Source: Bradyrhizobium oligotrophicum S58 (GTDB lineage: Bacteria; Pseudomonadota; Alphaproteobacteria; Rhizobiales; Xanthobacteraceae). Taken from it: a stretch of 64,000 bases of DNA. Under the pieces are notes generated by a model. That model worked only from the letters and a program-made list of their open reading frames with translations. It searched no databases and was not told the origin of the DNA. The stretch covers positions 2,046,001-2,110,000 of the forward strand of contig NC_020453.1 in NCBI RefSeq assembly GCF_000344805.1. The letters are read 5' to 3'. Of this stretch, positions 63,632 through 64,000 are shown piece by piece; the first letter of the stretch is position 1, and every line of letters starts with the position of its first letter. Position numbers and translations under genes: made by a program.

Positions 63632-64000
63632 CTACGATCCGAGCGGCGCGATGCCATGCATTTTCAGCATCGCATCGACATATTGCGGGTAGCTGACAGA
63701 AAGATCGGCGCTGACAGGGTGCTCCCGGTTGGCAGCTACGAATTGGCGAAGGGTATCCAGCTGGCCGAGCTTGATGAGGAAAATCGGCACGTACATGACG
63801 AATGCAGGCGATGCCCTTCGTTTATCCACGGCTGCGCGCCACAAGGCCTCTATGTTGGTGTGCGCCTGAATGTATGGGTACCCGCAGGTCCGGATGCAGT
63901 GAACGATGTCGTCCGCAACGTTTGGCTCCAACGCTTTGCCGCGATAAGTCCAGGAAATCCTAGCCCGATTGTCAGCGTCCTGTTCGGCAAGCTGCTGCAA
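63632..64000 (-). CDS. Hypothetical protein (N-terminus beyond window edge)
   Basis: The last 122 codons of a gene that continues past position 64000; the codon at the edge is not a credible start. Visible sequence includes GYPYIQAHTNIEALWRAAVDKRRASPAFVMYVPIFLIKLGQLDTL, here in parts helical, with no recognised family, signal or membrane segment. The stop lies 26 bases past a family B repeat. Confidence 0.55.
   Translation of the reverse strand: MQQLAEQDADNRARISWTYRGKALEPNVADDIVHCIRTCGYPYIQAHTNIEALWRAAVDKRRASPAFVMYVPIFLIKLGQLDTLRQFVAANREHPVSADLSVSYPQYVDAMLKMHGIAPLGS

Overview
The window looks like a chromosomal segment of a Bradyrhizobium-type alphaproteobacterium (Nitrobacteraceae). The basis is the high-GC coding sequence with strong G/C third positions, the pqqABCDE gene set, a LigD with phosphoesterase-ligase-polymerase order, KorAB with a GltD-like partner, DUF3309/DUF3297/DUF6894 small proteins, GGAAC-N16/17-CGTT stress promoters, and many palindromic intergenic repeats of rhizobial style. 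I identify no phage, plasmid, IS transposase, tRNA, rRNA or CRISPR.

Layout. 1-2885: end of a patatin-like lipase (cut by the window edge), a small secreted protein and a Tat-exported SMP-30/gluconolactonase-like enzyme. 3012-10784 (minus): aldarate catabolism, read as lysR, kdgD, gudD, 2,5-dioxovalerate dehydrogenase and garD, plus a secreted class II aldolase. Together these enzymes convert glucarate and galactarate to 2-oxoglutarate. 11235-14665: LigD, a 54-residue DUF3309 membrane peptide that I found by hand, and a PHA-system small protein. 14666-26761 (minus): treS-maltokinase fusion, glgB, glgX, treZ and treY, almost all touching or overlapping. Divergent from it (27099-30899) are malQ and a GH15 glucoamylase/trehalase-like gene. 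30924-38440 (minus): a pentose-phosphate operon with two gene fusions (Tal-Pgi and Pgl-GntK), zwf, gnd and a HAD phosphatase. 39617-44596: prkA, yeaH and spoVR, the conserved stress trio. 44852-46120: a DUF3754 membrane protein. 46505-51319 (minus): a 2-oxoacid oxidoreductase with an FAD/Fe-S partner. 52504-57207 (minus): pqqABCDE plus an overlapping proline iminopeptidase. 57513-64000: DUF6894, truncated haemoglobin III, secreted beta-propeller lactonase, amidase/glutathione peroxidase/DUF3297 operon, a polytopic membrane protein behind tandem operators, and a partial gene.

How the parts connect. Carbon storage (glycogen, trehalose), the oxidative pentose-phosphate route and sugar-acid use occupy most of the window. 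Exact matches to the general-stress sigma EcfG promoter stand before malQ and prkA. Weaker versions stand before treS (divergent, with back-to-back -35 boxes), ligD and the DUF3309 gene. My main inference is that the trehalose/glycogen block, PrkA-YeaH-SpoVR and end-joining repair are coordinated by the general stress response. Many gene ends carry stable hairpins that sometimes overlap stop codons. At least six classes of palindromic repeat fill the gaps, including gaps inside the pqq, garD-dehydrogenase and korA-korB transcription units.
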